A stretch of 5,842 nt of DNA from DAOTVC01 sp034437215. GTDB taxonomy: Bacteria > Chloroflexota > Anaerolineae > B4-G1 > SLSP01. Positions 4,552 to 5,842 of this stretch are shown piece by piece. The stretch is taken from assembly GCA_034437215.1 (NCBI GenBank), contig DAOTVC010000122.1, positions 1 to 5,842 on the forward strand, given 5' to 3'. The translations under genes and the position numbers were made by a program. The notes beneath the pieces are model-generated. The model saw only the letters and a program-made list of their open reading frames with translations, made no database searches and was not told where the DNA came from. Every line of letters starts with the position of its first letter. Positions within the stretch are counted from its first letter, which is position 1.

Positions 4552-5842
4552 TAATGGGCCTTGATCCGGTTCAGGAGCCCGCCCGCCAGGACGATCTCCA
4601 CCTGGCGCGGGGAGAGGGCGTGGTCGACGGCGTAGCGTTCGCCCCGCGTGACGTTGTGCACCAGCAGGGGCTCGCCCGCCTCCAGCGCGGCGCGCACGCC
4701 GGGCAGCTCGAGCCGGTCCCCCTGCTCGACGGCCTCGTAGTCCCCCGCGTCGGCGAAGGTCAGCGGCAGGATGCCGACGTTGACCAGGTTATCGCGGTGG
4801 ATGCGGGCGAAGGACTTCGCCAGGACGGCCCGCACCCCGAGGTACATGGGCGCCAGCGCTGCGTGCTCCCGGCTGGAGCCCTGCCCGTAGTTGGCGCCCC
4901 CCACGACGATGCCTCCGCCCCAGGCCTGCGCCCGCCCGACGAAGTCGGGATCGACGCGCCAGAAGACGTACTCGGCGATGGCGGGGATGTTGGAGCGCAG
5001 GGGCAGGATCTTCGCCCCCGCCGGCATGATGTGGTCGGTGGTGACATTGTCCCCCACCTTGAGGAGCACCCGCCCCTCCAGGGTGGTGGACAGCGGGCCG
5101 GCGAGGGGGACGGGCTTGATGTTGGGGCCGCGCAGAACCTCCACCCCGGCGGCGTCCTCGCGCGGCGGGAGGAGCAGGGCTTCGTCGGTGAGGTAGCGCG
5201 CGGGCGGGCGGGCGGCGGGTGCCTGGCCCAGCTCCCGGGGGTCGGTGATGACGCCGCGCAGCGCCGTCGCCGCGCAGGTCTCGGGGCTCGCCAGGTAGAC
5301 CCGATCGTCGGCGGTGCCGCTACGCCCCCTGAAGTTGCGGTTGAAGGAGCGGACGGAGACGGCGCCCGTCGGCGGGGCCTGCCCCATCCCCACGCAGGGA
5401 CCGCAGGCGCTCTCCAGCACCCGGGCCCCGGCCGCGACGAGGGTGGACAGCGCGCCCGACTCGGCGAGCATCCCCAACACCTGGCGGCTGCCCGGCGTCA
5501 CCGTGAGGCTGACCCCGGGATGGACCTGCCGGCCCTCGAGGATGGCGGCGACCTTCGTCAGGTCCTCGTAGGGGGCGTTGACGCAGGAGCCGATGCAGAC
5601 CTGGGCGGCGGGTGTGCCCGCGTCCTCGGCCACGGGCACGACGGCGTCGGGGCTGGAGGGGCGGGCGATGAGGGGCTCGAGAGCAGCAAGGTCGAGCTCG
5701 ATGACCTCGTCGTAGGTCGCGCCGGCACCGGCGGCGAGGGGGCGCCCTGCAGCGCCCCGCCCCTGAGCTTCGAGGTAGCGCCGGGTCACGCCGTCGCTGG
5801 GGAAGAGGGAGCTCGTCGCCCCCAGCTCCGTCCCCATGTTGC
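4551..5842 (-). CDS. acn: Aconitate hydratase, C-terminal 429 residues (5' end outside window)
   Basis: Aconitase interconverts citrate and isocitrate through a [4Fe-4S] cluster. The frame is open to the window edge, and the first visible residues NMGTELGATSSLFPSD are internal family sequence, so the ATG at 5837 is not the start. Numbering from that Met, the cluster ligands are C85 (IGSCVNAPYEDL), C145 and C148 (ACGPCVGMG). Active-site blocks follow: FNRNFRGRSG (165-174), TTDHIMPAGAKILPLRSN (266-283), YGQGSSREHAAL (317-328) with the catalytic Ser, and SFARIHRDNLVNVGILPL (342-359). The swivel domain is fused at the C-terminus. The motif style and swivel spacing match the shorter single-chain bacterial/thermophile type (about 650 aa) rather than the 890-residue AcnA. 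GSCVN replaces the more usual GSCTN. The next gene downstream is isocitrate dehydrogenase. A homoaconitase or isopropylmalate-dehydratase role cannot be fully excluded, but the neighbour favours aconitase. Confidence 0.92.
   Translation of the reverse strand, partial: NMGTELGATSSLFPSDGVTRRYLEAQGRGAAGRPLAAGAGATYDEVIELDLAALEPLIARPSSPDAVVPVAEDAGTPAAQVCIGSCVNAPYEDLTKVAAILEGRQVHPGVSLTVTPGSRQVLGMLAESGALSTLVAAGARVLESACGPCVGMGQAPPTGAVSVRSFNRNFRGRSGTADDRVYLASPETCAATALRGVITDPRELGQAPAARPPARYLTDEALLLPPREDAAGVEVLRGPNIKPVPLAGPLSTTLEGRVLLKVGDNVTTDHIMPAGAKILPLRSNIPAIAEYVFWRVDPDFVGRAQAWGGGIVVGGANYGQGSSREHAALAPMYLGVRAVLAKSFARIHRDNLVNVGILPLTFADAGDYEAVEQGDRLELPGVRAALEAGEPLLVHNVTRGERYAVDHALSPRQVEIVLAGGLLNRIKAH

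Overview
The window is a GC-rich stretch of what is most likely a bacterial chromosome, and every convincing gene lies on the minus strand. Read in the direction of transcription (high to low coordinates) it holds: the C-terminal two thirds of an aconitase (4551-5842), an NAD-type isocitrate dehydrogenase (3426-4454), a UbiA-family polyprenyl-phosphate phosphoribosyltransferase-like membrane enzyme (2427-3302), mevalonate kinase (1471-2430), CutA (1122-1454), isopentenyl phosphate kinase (328-1125), and the first 27 codons of an exported protein (1-82).

There are two functional blocks. The first is a TCA-cycle pair: aconitase makes isocitrate and the next gene oxidises it to 2-oxoglutarate. 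The second is a tight operon, UbiA-family enzyme -> mvk -> cutA -> ipk, joined by an ATGA overlap, a 16-base gap and a GTGA overlap. Mevalonate kinase together with isopentenyl phosphate kinase is the signature of an alternative (archaeal-type) mevalonate route, in which mevalonate phosphate is decarboxylated to isopentenyl phosphate and then phosphorylated to IPP. The decarboxylase is not in this window. The UbiA-family enzyme would use a polyprenyl phosphate that is ultimately built from IPP, so the operon may link isoprenoid supply to lipid-carrier modification.

The three intergenic gaps larger than 20 bases (83-327, 3303-3425, 4455-4550) each contain one copy of a related inverted repeat. 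Its arm is close to GGGATTRGGGATCAGGGA. Each copy abuts or supplies the TAG stop of the upstream gene and is G-quadruplex-capable on both strands or nearly so. This repeat family is the least explained structure in the window. Two plausible extended -10 promoters are visible, one before the exported-protein gene and one before the UbiA-family gene. The second is coupled to a small hairpin that would hide the ribosome binding site in longer transcripts.

Organism: good Shine-Dalgarno sequences, sigma70-like -10 elements and a classical signal peptide point to Bacteria. Mevalonate kinase plus isopentenyl phosphate kinase in a GC-rich bacterium, with an 'RPKQWTKN' UbiA-family enzyme, makes Chloroflexota my first guess. 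This is inference from gene content, not a phylogenetic result. Nothing in the window looks like a phage, IS element, CRISPR array or RNA gene.
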